64,000 nt of DNA from Oscillospiraceae bacterium. Its GTDB lineage: Bacteria > Bacillota > Clostridia > Oscillospirales > Acutalibacteraceae. Below are positions 17,677 to 27,259 of the stretch, one piece after another. The notes beneath the pieces are model-generated. The model saw only the letters and a program-made list of their open reading frames with translations, made no database searches and was not told the DNA's origin. The position numbers were made by a program, and so were the translations under genes. Location: contig SVOQ01000008.1 in assembly GCA_015066345.1 (NCBI GenBank), forward strand, positions 1-64,000, given 5' to 3'. Numbering within the stretch: position 1 is the stretch's first letter; every line of letters begins with the position of its first letter.

Positions 17677-18108
17677 ATGGATAACAACAATTATCAACCC
17701 CAATTTCAACAACCTCAGTTTGAACAACAGCCTTATCAACAGCCTACGTATCAACAACCCGTTTATCAACAACCCCCTCAACCTGATTTTTTACCTCCGG
17801 ATATTAAGCAAAGAATTGACGATGTTTTCGGAAAAGCCCTTGCGGCAACAATAATGTGCGAATTTCCTATTGCATCAATTATTGCAATCTTTTTCGGAAA
17901 CAATGCTTTAAAAGAGATTGTTACTTTGATGGACATCTGTAAATCAATGGGCATTCGTCTTCCCGGTAAACTTATTGCCGGACGAATTCTTGCTCTTGTC
18001 GGTAAAATAAGCGGTATAGTCTGCACCTGTATCTACGGGGGATTAGCCGTTTTCTACACTTTTTATTTCTTTTTATTTTTTGTCATGGCGATGTCAGCCG
18101 GATTTTAA
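17677..18108 (+). CDS. Small membrane protein with Gln/Pro-rich N-terminus (paralog 1)
   Basis: A 143-residue protein that I do not recognise. Residues 1-45 are a low-complexity Gln/Pro/Tyr stretch of YQQP-type units. After it come an amphipathic segment (PPDIKQRIDDVFGKALAATI) and hydrophobic segments, the last near residues 108-140. The next gene is a clear paralog: both have ALAATIM, FP-ASII-A and PGKL---ILA-VGK. It is in the same direction as the lipid genes. The ribosome site is AAGGAGG. Confidence 0.7.
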   Translation: MDNNNYQPQFQQPQFEQQPYQQPTYQQPVYQQPPQPDFLPPDIKQRIDDVFGKALAATIMCEFPIASIIAIFFGNNALKEIVTLMDICKSMGIRLPGKLIAGRILALVGKISGIVCTCIYGGLAVFYTFYFFLFFVMAMSAGF

Positions 18109-18133
18109 ACGCTAAAACTTAGGGGGTGTTTTT

Positions 18134-18568
18134 TTGGATAATAACAATTATCAACCTCAAAACGAACAAACACAGGGGCCCAAATATTCTGCACCTGAAT
18201 ACCAAAATCTCTCTAAACCTGCTGATTTGCCCCAAGATATACACCAGAAAATAGAAGAACTTTTCAGCCAAGCACTCGCAGCAACAATAATGTCAGTTTT
18301 CCCTGTTGCGTCAATCATTGCCCTTATTAAAGGGAAAGCAATTCTTCCGGATATTATAGCTTTGATTGAAAAATACGATTCTCTTGGAATAGCCTGTCCC
18401 GGAAAGCTCAAAACCGCAAAGATTCTTGCTATGGTAGGCAAGTTTGCCGGTCTCGGTTTCACTATTTATTACGCTGTCGGTATTACCTCTTTTATATTCA
18501 ATTTGACATTATCTATATTGTTCAATTTGTGTTCCCCACGGCCTGATTTTTTTGCTTTCCTTTTTTAA
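18134..18568 (+). CDS. Small membrane protein, tandem paralog 2
   Basis: A 144-residue paralog of the preceding gene. It starts with the same residues (MDNNNYQPQ) and has the same core (QALAATIM, FPVASIIA, PGKLKTAKILAMVGK), but its polar N-terminus is less repetitive and its C-terminal helix differs. The start is TTG at 18134, matching the aligned ATG of paralog 1, with AGGGGGTG upstream. The pair looks like a local duplication. A terminator follows. Confidence 0.7.
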   Translation: MDNNNYQPQNEQTQGPKYSAPEYQNLSKPADLPQDIHQKIEELFSQALAATIMSVFPVASIIALIKGKAILPDIIALIEKYDSLGIACPGKLKTAKILAMVGKFAGLGFTIYYAVGITSFIFNLTLSILFNLCSPRPDFFAFLF

Positions 18569-18575
18569 ATTGTAC

Positions 18576-18612
18576 AAAACACCTTGCAGATTTTACGTCT
18601 GCAAGGTGTTTT
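18576..18612. terminator. Bidirectional terminator
   Basis: A 15-bp stem (18576-18590 with 18598-18612) with a 7-base loop includes A and T tracts at its base. It lies between the paralog pair and the convergent GH92 gene. Confidence 0.9.
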
Positions 18613-18616
18613 TTCA

Positions 18617-20815
18617 TCATTTCATAAGTTCAATTTTTAATTTTCCGCCCGAAGTAATCTGTGAATAAGTGAGATAATAATCCTCTATTTTTTCACCGTT
18701 CAATTCAACGGATTTTATATAGGGATATTCCAACGGGTCTTTATCGCACTCGATAGTAAAAGTATCGCTCACGTCACAACTATGATATTTCTTATCAAGT
18801 TTTATTTTGCTTTTCTTGAACAACGGCGTATTTATATAATATTCCTCGTTACCGGGACAAACCTGTGCAAAGCCCATAGCCGAAAGGACGTACCAAGCCG
18901 AAAGCTGCCCTACGTCTTCATTACCGCAGAAACCAAACGCACCTGTACGGTATGCTTCCTTTTGTACGCGACGTGTCCAATACTGTGTTCTTTGAGGAAG
19001 TCCGAGAATATTAAAATAATGTGTTATGTTGTGGCAAGGCTCGTTCGAGTGGTTATAATCATCGTTCCACAACTCACCTAAATCGGCTTTACTGAAAAAC
19101 CGTTCAAGAAGTTCAATTGTACGCTCCTTGCCCATAAGTTGACTCAGACCCTCAACATCGTAGGGTATAAACCAGTTTTGTTGGAAAATATTACTTTCAA
19201 CGCAACCGTCATCGTCGTACTCGTTTTCTTCGTATACGAATTCCCCGTTACTGTATCTCGGTGCCATAAATCCCAATTCAGTATTATAGTTCTCGGCATA
19301 TCGCTCAAATCTTGATTTATAACGCTGAGCATCCTCCTCGTGACCCATTGCCAGAGCGAATTTATACATAGTATAATCCGCCATAAGATATTCAAGTGTG
19401 TCACTGAGTTTTTCAGGCACAAACGCATTTTCAATATATGCTTCACAATGGGGTCTTATGGAGTGGAAAGGCTCACCCCACAAGGTTTCTTCGCAATCCG
19501 AAGATGCTCTTGATATATCATAAGCCTTATTAACATCATAGTCCCGTATGCCTTTAAGGTATGCATCCGCTAAAACTATAAGCCCCGGGTCACCTACCAT
19601 ACAACCCGCATTTATACCCAGAAGCTCCCATCTGGGAAAGGATGACTTCCGGTGTATGGCAATTCTTAATAAAGAACTGATTTCATCGTTTACCATCTGC
19701 GGTCTTATGACGCAAAGTAAGGGAAACTCACTTCTGTAAACATCCCAACCACTGAATACTGTCAGATGATTACTTCCATCATTAAATACATTCCCGCGAC
19801 AAAGAGTATATCTGCCGTCGCAATCCATAGTTGTTCTCGGGTCAAGTAGAGTATGATAAAGGCAGGTGTAAAAGATTTTTAAATCAGTTTCATCATTACC
19901 CTCAACGTGAACGCCTTCAAAAATCTTTTCCCAACTTTCGAGAGCCTCAGTTGCGGTTTTATCAAAATCAAATTCAGTGCACTCGCAGTTGAAATTATTT
20001 CTCGCACCCTCAATATCCACATAGGATATGGCACATTTTATTACAAGGGGTTCGGTTAATTTGTCCTTGAAAAACGCAACAAGACCTGCGTCCTCGTGTT
20101 CAAAAGAAGTAATACCCTCTTTTTGATATTCTTCGTTTGCGAAAAACTGCATTTTTTCACAAGGCACGGAAAACTCACAAACAAAATGCAAGTCATAGGC
20201 AATTTTACCGTGACCGTGACCGAATCCGCCCCCCTTAGGAGTACAATGAATGCTACCCTCTATTCTGCGATTATTTATTATATTGATTTCTTCAAAATCG
20301 ACACGGCCGCCAATTCTTCTTGAAAAATTGAATATTACACGGGCGTCATCTGTTTCGGGATAGGTAAAGCGCAATAATCCCGTATGGGTATCAACGGTTG
20401 TTTCAGCTAAAATTGAATAACGCTCTAATTCAACACTATAATATCCCGCACGTGCCGTTTCATTGTGGTGTGAAAATGGCGATTTCCAACCGAGAGTACC
20501 CTTTTCAAACTTAACCTCTTCATTGCTTCCGCTTCTGAGGTCAGTTTCACCTATAACGGGCATAATCTGAATATTGCCCAGATCACCATACCAACCGATA
20601 CCGCTCATACGGTTAAAACTGAAACCCTCTATTGTGTTATGGCAATAATTGTACCCCGTGCCATTATCACCCGCCGTAACTGTATCGGGAGAAAGCTGCA
20701 CCATACCGCCCGGCACACAAGCACCGGGATACGTCTTTCCGCCACCGTGGGAAGTTTCGGATTGCTCCTCGCCCACTGTACCTATTATAGGGTCAACATA
20801 CTCCGCCTTTTTCAT
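18617..20815 (-). CDS. GH92 alpha-mannosidase
   Basis: A 732-residue GH92 protein. It starts with YVDPIIGTVGE and has PGACVPGGMVQLSPD and GFSFNRMSGIGW. The C-terminal family motif GNEDVGQLSAWYVLSAMGF is present, which holds the general-acid Glu of GH92. These calcium-dependent exo-alpha-mannosidases trim alpha-1,2/1,3/1,6-linked mannose, typically from N-glycans. There is no signal peptide, so it would act on imported oligosaccharides. I prefer the ATG at 20815 (AAGGTGAT about 8 bases upstream) to the one at 20827, which is too close to that site. Confidence 0.9.
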   Translation of the reverse strand: MKKAEYVDPIIGTVGEEQSETSHGGGKTYPGACVPGGMVQLSPDTVTAGDNGTGYNYCHNTIEGFSFNRMSGIGWYGDLGNIQIMPVIGETDLRSGSNEEVKFEKGTLGWKSPFSHHNETARAGYYSVELERYSILAETTVDTHTGLLRFTYPETDDARVIFNFSRRIGGRVDFEEINIINNRRIEGSIHCTPKGGGFGHGHGKIAYDLHFVCEFSVPCEKMQFFANEEYQKEGITSFEHEDAGLVAFFKDKLTEPLVIKCAISYVDIEGARNNFNCECTEFDFDKTATEALESWEKIFEGVHVEGNDETDLKIFYTCLYHTLLDPRTTMDCDGRYTLCRGNVFNDGSNHLTVFSGWDVYRSEFPLLCVIRPQMVNDEISSLLRIAIHRKSSFPRWELLGINAGCMVGDPGLIVLADAYLKGIRDYDVNKAYDISRASSDCEETLWGEPFHSIRPHCEAYIENAFVPEKLSDTLEYLMADYTMYKFALAMGHEEDAQRYKSRFERYAENYNTELGFMAPRYSNGEFVYEENEYDDDGCVESNIFQQNWFIPYDVEGLSQLMGKERTIELLERFFSKADLGELWNDDYNHSNEPCHNITHYFNILGLPQRTQYWTRRVQKEAYRTGAFGFCGNEDVGQLSAWYVLSAMGFAQVCPGNEEYYINTPLFKKSKIKLDKKYHSCDVSDTFTIECDKDPLEYPYIKSVELNGEKIEDYYLTYSQITSGGKLKIELMK

Positions 20816-20849
20816 ATAAAATATCACCTTAGTAAAAATAATATGGTAA

Positions 20850-20878
20850 ATTATATCATAGCAAATTCACACCGTCAA
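20850..20878 (-). promoter_or_regulatory. Sigma-A-type promoter for the GH92 gene
   Basis: On the reverse strand TTGACG (20873-20878), a 17-base spacer and TATAAT (20850-20855), about 35 bases upstream of the start. Next to it is an imperfect palindrome, GGTAAACTATACC (20883-20895), which may be an operator. Confidence 0.75.
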
Positions 20879-20916
20879 CAAAGGTAAACTATACCAAATA
20901 AAAAAACTTTTAACCC

Positions 20917-20944
20917 TTGACTTATTTTTTTATAATACTATAAT
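20917..20944 (+). promoter_or_regulatory. Sigma-A-type promoter for the DUF896 gene
   Basis: TTGACT (20917-20922), a 16-base spacer and TATAAT (20939-20944), about 30 bases before the ATG at 20976; AAAGGA is the ribosome site. Confidence 0.7.
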
Positions 20945-20975
20945 ATGTTTTAGTAAATTAAAAGGATTTGTATAT

Positions 20976-21209
20976 ATGATTACTCAGGAAAAGATTGACA
21001 GAATTAATTTTCTTGCCCGTAAATCAAGAGAAGAAGGTCTTACTGAGGCGGAGGCACTGGAGCAGAAAGCCTTACGTGCCGAGTATGTTGCCGCTTTCAG
21101 AAAATCTCTTGAAACACAATTGGACAGTACAATTATTGTTCGTCCTGACGGCACTCGCGAAAAAATCGAACGCAAAAAACCCAATAAATCCGATGGAGTG
21201 AAAAATTAA
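20976..21209 (+). CDS. DUF896 family protein (YnzC-like)
   Basis: A 77-residue protein matching DUF896. The sequence starts with ITQEKIDRINFLARKSREEG, a three-helix region, and ends in a basic tail with VRPDGTREKIERKK. In Bacillus this family includes YnzC, linked to the SOS region, but the biochemical role is unknown. The stop overlaps the next ATG by one base (TAATG), so it is coupled to the GNAT gene. Confidence 0.85.
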   Translation: MITQEKIDRINFLARKSREEGLTEAEALEQKALRAEYVAAFRKSLETQLDSTIIVRPDGTREKIERKKPNKSDGVKN

Positions 21210-21772
21210 TGGCTACTATCAGAAAAATGCGTCCCGATGACCTTAAGGCGGTTGAAAATGTCTGCCGTATGACCGCGGGTCCTGTTTTTCAGAATGACCC
21301 TGTTTTAGGTTACCGTCTTGCAAGAATGTTTTCAACATATTACGCAAGGGAATGTTATGATTCTTCCTTCGTTTTGGTTGATGATAGTGATACGGTTGTG
21401 GGTTACGTCCTTTGTGAACCTGACCACAAAAGGTTCAGAAAAATTTTCCGCAAGGTGGACGTTCCTGAAATTAAAAAATTAGATAAAAAAAGTGGCAAAC
21501 AGGCTTGGCTTTTCCCCATTCCCTACGACTTTTTCGGTAGGAAATACCCTGCCCACTTACACATTGATATTCTCGATGAATATCAGAGCAAGGGCTATGG
21601 TGCAAAACTTATGGCAGCCCTTTTTGAAGAACTAAAAAAACGTAATGTCAGGGGCGTTATGCTTCAGGCGGATATCCACAACGAGGGAGCAATACGTTTT
21701 TATAAAAGACTCGGTTTCAAAATGCTTTCAACAAAGATGAAAACCGCTACAATGGCAAAAAATTTACTTTAA
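21209..21772 (+). CDS. GNAT family N-acetyltransferase
   Basis: A 187-residue GNAT protein. The acetyl-CoA motif lies in HIDILDEYQSKGYGAKLMAA (Q-x-x-G-Y-G), followed by the conserved NEGAIRFYKRLGFK near the C-terminus. The N-terminal half (residues 1-110) is longer than in minimal GNATs. The substrate cannot be told. It lies in a run with DUF896 upstream and a Gfo/Idh/MocA oxidoreductase downstream. Confidence 0.85.
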   Translation: MATIRKMRPDDLKAVENVCRMTAGPVFQNDPVLGYRLARMFSTYYARECYDSSFVLVDDSDTVVGYVLCEPDHKRFRKIFRKVDVPEIKKLDKKSGKQAWLFPIPYDFFGRKYPAHLHIDILDEYQSKGYGAKLMAALFEELKKRNVRGVMLQADIHNEGAIRFYKRLGFKMLSTKMKTATMAKNLL

Positions 21773-21784
21773 GCAGTGATAGTT

Positions 21785-23062
21785 ATGACTCAAAAACCCG
21801 TTACAGCAATTATACTCGGTGCAGGACACCGTGCAATGGCCTATGCCGAATATGCTCTCGCTCACCCCGATGAACTTCAGATTGTGGGTGTTGCCGACCC
21901 CGATGAACGTCGCAGAAACCACGTACGCGACCTTTTCGGCTTCCCCGAAGATAATTGTTTTTATGATGCCTTGGCGCTGTCAAAGGCTCCTAAATTTACC
22001 GATGTTGTTATAAACGGTACTATGGACGAAATTCACGTTGAAACCTCAATTCCCTTACTCGAAAAGGGATACGATATGCTTCTCGAAAAGCCCTTCGCCG
22101 TTAACGAAGAGGAAATGGACAGGCTTATTGAGGTTGTAAACCGTAACAAAAACAAAGTAATGATTTGCCACGTACTCAGATACAACCCCATTTACGCTAC
22201 TATTAAAAAGAGCATCGTTGACGGTGATATAGGCGAAATCGTTAATATTCAAACCGTTGAAAACGTAAGCTACCATCATCTTTCAACATCCTATGTCCGC
22301 GGTAAATGGGCTAACAGTAAAAAATGTCACACATCAATGCTTCTTGCAAAATGTTGCCACGACCTTGACCTTATGATGTGGCTTATGGGTGATGATGAGC
22401 CCGTTTCTGTTTCATCCGTGGGCTCAAAATTCCAATTCAAAAAAGAAAATGCACCTGAAGAATCAGGTACACGTTGCCTTGTTGACTGCCCGAGAGTGGA
22501 TTTTTGTGATTTCAGTGCTAAACGAATGTATCTCGACCACCCCGACAGTTGGGAAGTTTACGTATGGAAAGATTTGGAAGACGTTGAAAATCCCACTGAC
22601 GAGCAACGTTTCGAGCTTCTTAAAAACAGCGATTACGGCAGATGTATGTTTAAATGCGATAACGATGTTGTTGACCACCAGAGTGTTTTGGTTAACTTCA
22701 AAAGTGGAGCAACAGGTACACACAACCTTGCCGGTGGCTCCGCAGAGTCCTTGCGTACAATAAGAATTATTGGTACAAGGGGCGAAATTTACGGCGAGCT
22801 TGAAAACAAGTTTGTAAAAATCAAAACCATTAACCCCGAGCCGGGCAAATATTTTAACGAAAAATTTATTGATTTAAGCCACACTCCCGATGAGGGACAC
22901 GGCGGTGCGGACGAAGCTCTTACCGCAGACTTCATTAAGTTTATTCGTAACGATAATCCCTCCCTCTCCTGTACATCAATTGAAAACTCCATTGCAGGAC
23001 ACAAAGTAGTTTTCCTTGCAGATAAATCAATGGCACAGGGTGGACAGATAATGTACATATAA
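21785..23062 (+). CDS. Gfo/Idh/MocA family oxidoreductase
   Basis: A 425-residue NAD(P)-dependent oxidoreductase of the sugar-acting Gfo/Idh/MocA family. The nucleotide motif is AIILGAGHRAMAYAEYAL and the active-site Lys is in LLEKPFAV near residue 100. The C-terminal sheet domain has CHDLDLMMWLMG. A cysteine group (CLVDCPRVDFC) in the middle is shared by one subfamily and may bind metal. ATG at 21785 is preferred; GTG at 21776 is an alternative, as neither has a strong ribosome site. The sugar substrate is unknown. Confidence 0.85.
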   Translation: MTQKPVTAIILGAGHRAMAYAEYALAHPDELQIVGVADPDERRRNHVRDLFGFPEDNCFYDALALSKAPKFTDVVINGTMDEIHVETSIPLLEKGYDMLLEKPFAVNEEEMDRLIEVVNRNKNKVMICHVLRYNPIYATIKKSIVDGDIGEIVNIQTVENVSYHHLSTSYVRGKWANSKKCHTSMLLAKCCHDLDLMMWLMGDDEPVSVSSVGSKFQFKKENAPEESGTRCLVDCPRVDFCDFSAKRMYLDHPDSWEVYVWKDLEDVENPTDEQRFELLKNSDYGRCMFKCDNDVVDHQSVLVNFKSGATGTHNLAGGSAESLRTIRIIGTRGEIYGELENKFVKIKTINPEPGKYFNEKFIDLSHTPDEGHGGADEALTADFIKFIRNDNPSLSCTSIENSIAGHKVVFLADKSMAQGGQIMYI

Positions 23063-23065
23063 ATA

Positions 23066-23100
23066 AAAAACGCCCCTTGCATTTTGCAAGGAGCGTTTTT
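23066..23100. terminator. Bidirectional terminator
   Basis: A 16-bp stem with one mismatch (AAAAACGCCCCTTGCA pairing with TGCAAGGAGCGTTTTT) lies between convergent genes, with A and T tracts at the base. Confidence 0.9.
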
Positions 23101-23101
23101 C

Positions 23102-24679
23102 TTACATTTCTACTGCTGCTCTTTCGACTACGAGACCTTTTTTGTAGTTTTCCATAAACTTGTTGAAGCTATCAACAATAGCGTCATCGGGTTCGAGGGT
23201 TGTCATTTTCTGTGTTGCGAAAATCTTGTTATCAAGATAATCGGGAAGTGTTTCGCCGTCCTCTTTATTAGCAGCAAATGCCGCAAGCACTGCAACACCC
23301 CAAGCACCGCCTTCACCTGCGGTTTCCATTACGGAAACGGGTGCATTCATAGCCGCCGCAAGAACACTCTGACCGATAACGGGAGTTTTAAAAAAACCGC
23401 CGTGACCGAGAATTTTATCAATAGCAACATTCTCTTTTTCAAGAATATCCATACCGATTTTAATACCACCAAAGGCGGTGAAAAGTTGAACTCGCATAAA
23501 GTTTGCAAGTGAGAATTTACTGTCAGGTTCTCTTATAAACAAGGGTTTACCTGTTTCAAAGCCTGTGAGGAATTCACCTGAGAAGTAGTTGTAAGAAATA
23601 AGGTTACCGCAATCTGCATCTGCTTCGGCAGATTTTTTGAAAAGGGCGGTAAAGAGGTCACCTAAAGAGCAATCCGCACCACAAAGGTCGAGAACCTCTT
23701 TGAAAAGATATGTCCACGCGTTAATATCAGATGTACAGTTGTTGCAATGTACCATAGCAACGGGAGCACCGTCGGGGGTTGTTACCATATCGATTTCACG
23801 ATAAAGTTTTGAAAGAAGTTTTTCAAGAACAATCATAGCAAATACTGATGTACCTGCGGAAACATTACCCGTTCTTACTCTTACGCTATTTGTAGCAACC
23901 ATTCCTGTACCTGCGTCACCCTCGGGAGGACACATAGGAATACCTGCCTGAAGGTCACCGTCGCTATCCATAAGTTTCGCACCATCAGCAGTAAGTGTAC
24001 CTGCGTTTTCACCCGCAACAAGAACTTTGGGAAGAATTTCGCGGATTTTCCAAGGGTAACCTTTACCTGCTACAAGGTTGTCAAATTTATCGAGCATTGT
24101 TTCACTGTAATTATTGCCCTCCATGGGGAACATACCCGATGCTTCACCGATACCGAGAACTTTTTCGCCTGTAAGCAAAGTATGGATATAACCTGCGAGA
24201 GTTGTGAAGTATGCAACATCTTTTATATGGTCCGCATCTTCAAGAATTAACTGATAAAGATGGGCAATACTCCAACGGTCGGGAATATTAAACTGGAATT
24301 CCTCGGTTAATTTATTTGCGGCTTCACCTGCACAGGTGTTACGCCAGGTGCGGAAAGGTGCAAGAAGTTTACCGTCTTTATCGAAAGCGAGGTAGCCATG
24401 CATCATACCACTGATACCGATTGACTTGAGATTTTTAAGGGTGATGCCGTATTTTTCTTTTACATCCTGTTTGAGTGTTGCGTAGCAACCCTTAAGACCT
24501 GCGAAAAATTCATCCTCACCATAGGTCCAGATACCGTTTACAAGGCTGTTTTCCCATTCGTAACCGCCCACTGCAAGTACTGTACCCTCGTCATCAATAA
24601 GTACACCCTTGATTCTTGTTGAACCGAACTCGATACCAAGAATGGCTTTACCTTCGGCAATGTAATTTTTAATATCCAT
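23102..24679 (-). CDS. FGGY family carbohydrate kinase
   Basis: A 525-residue sugar kinase. The first phosphate motif is [15 protein letters not shown] (residues 14-28), with [15 protein letters not shown] later. The C-terminal ATPase half has [12 protein letters not shown] and [20 protein letters not shown]. Length is close to xylulokinase and ribulokinase. Which sugar it uses cannot be read from the sequence, and no isomerase or epimerase gene is adjacent. The ribosome site is AAAGGAGAT. It follows the uracil-DNA glycosylase gene by 23 bases and may be co-transcribed with it. Confidence 0.85.
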   Translation of the reverse strand: MDIKNYIAEGKAILGIEFGSTRIKGVLIDDEGTVLAVGGYEWENSLVNGIWTYGEDEFFAGLKGCYATLKQDVKEKYGITLKNLKSIGISGMMHGYLAFDKDGKLLAPFRTWRNTCAGEAANKLTEEFQFNIPDRWSIAHLYQLILEDADHIKDVAYFTTLAGYIHTLLTGEKVLGIGEASGMFPMEGNNYSETMLDKFDNLVAGKGYPWKIREILPKVLVAGENAGTLTADGAKLMDSDGDLQAGIPMCPPEGDAGTGMVATNSVRVRTGNVSAGTSVFAMIVLEKLLSKLYREIDMVTTPDGAPVAMVHCNNCTSDINAWTYLFKEVLDLCGADCSLGDLFTALFKKSAEADADCGNLISYNYFSGEFLTGFETGKPLFIREPDSKFSLANFMRVQLFTAFGGIKIGMDILEKENVAIDKILGHGGFFKTPVIGQSVLAAAMNAPVSVMETAGEGGAWGVAVLAAFAANKEDGETLPDYLDNKIFATQKMTTLEPDDAIVDSFNKFMENYKKGLVVERAAVEM

Positions 24680-24702
24680 AATTATATCTCCTTTATAGAG
24701 TT

Positions 24703-25275
24703 TTAAATTTCAATATTTAATTCTTTTATCTTATCCCTGAGATTCTGGAAATCCGAAAGTGCATCGGGCTTGTTGTCAGGATTTCTCAGAAGTGCAGCAG
24801 GGTGATATGTACCCATAAAAAGGATATTTCCCTTTTTTATAAATTCCCCGTGTTGACGGGTGACTTTGAAATCTTCGGAAATTAGTTTCTGTGCCGCAAT
24901 ACGTCCAAGGCAAACTATAATTTTCGGCTTTATAAGTCGGGTCTGGCACCTTAACCATTCTACACAAGCATCTTGCTCCGTGCTTTCGGGGTCGCGGTTC
25001 GACGGTGGTCTGCACTTGACAATATTTGCTATATAAATATTCTTTTTCCTCGAAAGACCTATAACCTCAAGATATTTATCGAGTAGTTGACCCGCTTTAC
25101 CAACAAAGGGCTCACCTTGCAAATCCTCGTTTTCCCCGGGTCCCTCACCAACAAACATAATATCCGCATTTTCATTACCCACACCGAATACAACATTGGT
25201 ACGTGTGGCACATAATTTGCAGTTATTACAGGTAAGACAAGCGTTTTTTAATTCATCAAAATTTTCGTATTTCAA
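24703..25275 (-). CDS. Type-4 uracil-DNA glycosylase (Fe-S)
   Basis: A 190-residue DNA repair enzyme that removes uracil from DNA. The cysteines of the iron-sulfur cluster are visible: [10 protein letters not shown] at 13-22, then [10 protein letters not shown] and ACVEW near residues 85-105. The catalytic motif [20 protein letters not shown] and the second motif [11 protein letters not shown] match family 4. Its ATG overlaps the stop of the M24 peptidase by 4 bases. Confidence 0.95.
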   Translation of the reverse strand: MKYENFDELKNACLTCNNCKLCATRTNVVFGVGNENADIMFVGEGPGENEDLQGEPFVGKAGQLLDKYLEVIGLSRKKNIYIANIVKCRPPSNRDPESTEQDACVEWLRCQTRLIKPKIIVCLGRIAAQKLISEDFKVTRQHGEFIKKGNILFMGTYHPAALLRNPDNKPDALSDFQNLRDKIKELNIEI

Positions 25276-26339
25276 AGGATTATCAACTCCTTTGGAGCGG
25301 ATGTCAGGTTTTCATAACCCGTTTCGGTTATGAGTGCCATATCCTCAATTCTTACGCCGAATTTTTGGGGGATATATATTCCCGGCTCTACGGTTACTAT
25401 ATTACCCTTTTGAAGTTTTTGGTTACTTCTCGGCGAAAGATTGGGGCTTTCGTGAATTTCAACACCCACGCCGTGACCCGTACCGTGACCGAAATACTCA
25501 CCATAACCCGCATCTTCAATAATTCCCCTTGCGGCTTTATCCGCCTCGGCACAGGGAAGACCTTTTTCAAGGATTGAAAGTGCATTTTTCTGAGCATTTA
25601 AAACAATATCATAAATCTTTTTCTGCTCGTCAGTTACTTTACCTACGGCTACGGTGCGTGTCATATCACTGTGGTAACCTTTATAAACTGCACCGAAGTC
25701 CATTGTTACAAAATCACCGTTTTTAACAATAGTATCGTCCGGTACACCGTGGGGCATTGAGGTTTTTTGTCCCGTTACGGTTATGGTTTCGAAAGAAATA
25801 GCCTCAGCACCGTGGGAAAGCATATAAAAATCAAGTTCAAGGGCAATTTGCTTTTCCGTTACGCCCTCTTTTATAAAAGTAAGAATATGATTAAAAGCAT
25901 CCTCGGCAATTGATTGGGCTTTTTTGATGTTTTCTGCCTCGGTTTCGTCTTTTACCGAGCGTAAATCATTTATAAGGTTTTCAAGCCTTTGGGAAGGTGT
26001 AACTTTAATAGGTGAAAGTATTTTTCTTAATTGAGAAAGAAGTGAAACGGAAAGTCGCTCGGTTTCCGTATAGACTTTTTCAATTTTTTGTTCCTCAAAA
26101 AAGGCTTTTACTTCATTTGAAAACCTTGTTAAAAGTTGGACTCGGCAACAATTAATATTTTTCTGTGCCGCCTCAATATAACGGCTATCGGTAAAAAATA
26201 CCGCATCCTCTTTTGTAACGACGAGATATCCGTCACTGGAGGGGAATTCCGTAAAATAACGGCGATTTTCAGGTGATTGAATAAGAACAGCCTCGTTTTG
26301 AGATTTCAAAAATTTTTTAAGATTATTTATTTTCTCCAT
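25272..26339 (-). CDS. M24 family Xaa-Pro aminopeptidase
   Basis: A 355-residue metallopeptidase. The N-terminal creatinase-like domain (1-125) is followed by the pita-bread domain. All five metal ligands are visible: Asp in [17 protein letters not shown] (two), His in GTGHGVG, Glu in VEPGIY and Glu in [11 protein letters not shown]. These enzymes cleave the N-terminal residue next to proline; length fits the short bacterial PepP/YqhT type. It overlaps the YqeG gene by 17 bases and the glycosylase gene by 4. Confidence 0.9.
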   Translation of the reverse strand: MEKINNLKKFLKSQNEAVLIQSPENRRYFTEFPSSDGYLVVTKEDAVFFTDSRYIEAAQKNINCCRVQLLTRFSNEVKAFFEEQKIEKVYTETERLSVSLLSQLRKILSPIKVTPSQRLENLINDLRSVKDETEAENIKKAQSIAEDAFNHILTFIKEGVTEKQIALELDFYMLSHGAEAISFETITVTGQKTSMPHGVPDDTIVKNGDFVTMDFGAVYKGYHSDMTRTVAVGKVTDEQKKIYDIVLNAQKNALSILEKGLPCAEADKAARGIIEDAGYGEYFGHGTGHGVGVEIHESPNLSPRSNQKLQKGNIVTVEPGIYIPQKFGVRIEDMALITETGYENLTSAPKELIIL

Positions 26340-26853
26340 AGTAGCCGTGCTCCTTTAAAAAGGCTTCGCGAATGGGTTTCTCTTTAATTCGGTTTTTCTT
26401 GTAGTGATTTTTCCAAAACCATTTATTTTCAACGGGGTCCACGAGAATCGGCACTGCACCGCAACGATTGGCAGCGGCAACATCAGTGAAAACCTGGTCC
26501 CCTACCATACCGATTTTTTCTAACGGTACTTGTAACTTACGTGACATTCTGATAAGACCTAAGGGCAATGGCTTTTTAGCATAAGCGTGAAATTTAACAC
26601 CGAAAGTCTTTGAAAACCAAAATGCTCTTATATGTGGTGTATTGGTAACAATAGCAACTTTTATACCCGCATCCTTAAGAGATTTTATCCAGGCAATAGC
26701 TCCCGGAATTGTAGAAAGAGTAGCATCCTTAACCGTTGTGTTATCAAGGTCAAAAAGAATTGCATCAAGCCCCATTTCCCTTACAACTTCGGGGGTAATA
26801 TCGTGAATATCACGGAACATATATTTTATTGTGGTATCTTTTTCAAAACGCAT
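26323..26853 (-). CDS. YqeG family HAD IIIA-type phosphatase
   Basis: A 176-residue HAD phosphatase. ILFDLDNTTVKD holds the nucleophile (DxDxT), VTNTPH the second motif and GMVGDQVFTDV the acidic motif. YqeG is conserved in Firmicutes and in Bacillus stands by ribosome-assembly and shikimate genes; its substrate is not settled. The start at 26853 has AGGTGG upstream; an ATG 24 bases further has none. It begins the unit that continues to the M24 peptidase and the glycosylase. Confidence 0.85.
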   Translation of the reverse strand: MRFEKDTTIKYMFRDIHDITPEVVREMGLDAILFDLDNTTVKDATLSTIPGAIAWIKSLKDAGIKVAIVTNTPHIRAFWFSKTFGVKFHAYAKKPLPLGLIRMSRKLQVPLEKIGMVGDQVFTDVAAANRCGAVPILVDPVENKWFWKNHYKKNRIKEKPIREAFLKEHGYYGENK

Positions 26854-26914
26854 ACAACCACCTACATTTATGCACACAAATTAACATTTTAATCATAACA
26901 TAAAAAAACAAAAA

Positions 26915-26953
26915 AATAAAGGGATGAAACCTAAAATAAGGTTTCATCCCACG
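26915..26953 (-). terminator. Intrinsic terminator of rpsU
   Basis: A 12-bp stem GGGATGAAACCT/AGGTTTCATCCC (26921-26932, 26939-26950) is followed leftward by a long T-rich run. It lies just after the rpsU stop. Confidence 0.9.
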
Positions 26954-26957
26954 TTTT

Positions 26958-27134
26958 TTAATAGAACTTTCTCTTACGAGCAGCTTCGGATTTCTTTTTT
27001 CTCTTTACAGAGGGTTTTTCATAGTGCTCTCTCTTACGGACTTCCTGAATAACACCGTCTCTTGATGTCTGTCTTTTAAATCTGCGAAGAGCGCTGTCCA
27101 AAGACTCGTTCTCTTTAACTTTTACCTGACTCAT
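26958..27134 (-). CDS. rpsU: 30S ribosomal protein S21
   Basis: A 58-residue protein, complete. It begins [19 protein letters not shown] and continues [22 protein letters not shown] before a Lys/Arg-rich tail ending in KRKFY. This is the typical Firmicutes S21, which helps the small subunit pick up mRNA. The ribosome site is AGGGAGG. It has its own consensus promoter and terminator and is monocistronic. Confidence 0.97.
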   Translation of the reverse strand: MSQVKVKENESLDSALRRFKRQTSRDGVIQEVRKREHYEKPSVKRKKKSEAARKRKFY

Positions 27135-27193
27135 TTATAGTTCCCTCCCTCCGCTGTTACCAACAAAGGTATAATTATCAATATACATTTAGC

Positions 27194-27222
27194 ATTATAC
27201 AATGTCAAAGGTCCTATGTCAA
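27194..27222 (-). promoter_or_regulatory. Consensus promoter of rpsU
   Basis: On the reverse strand TTGACA (27217-27222), a 17-base spacer and TATAAT (27194-27199), both boxes perfect, about 60 bases before the rpsU start. Confidence 0.9.
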
Positions 27223-27259
27223 GAGGGAATTTAATAAATATTTGTAAATAAACCGTGTC

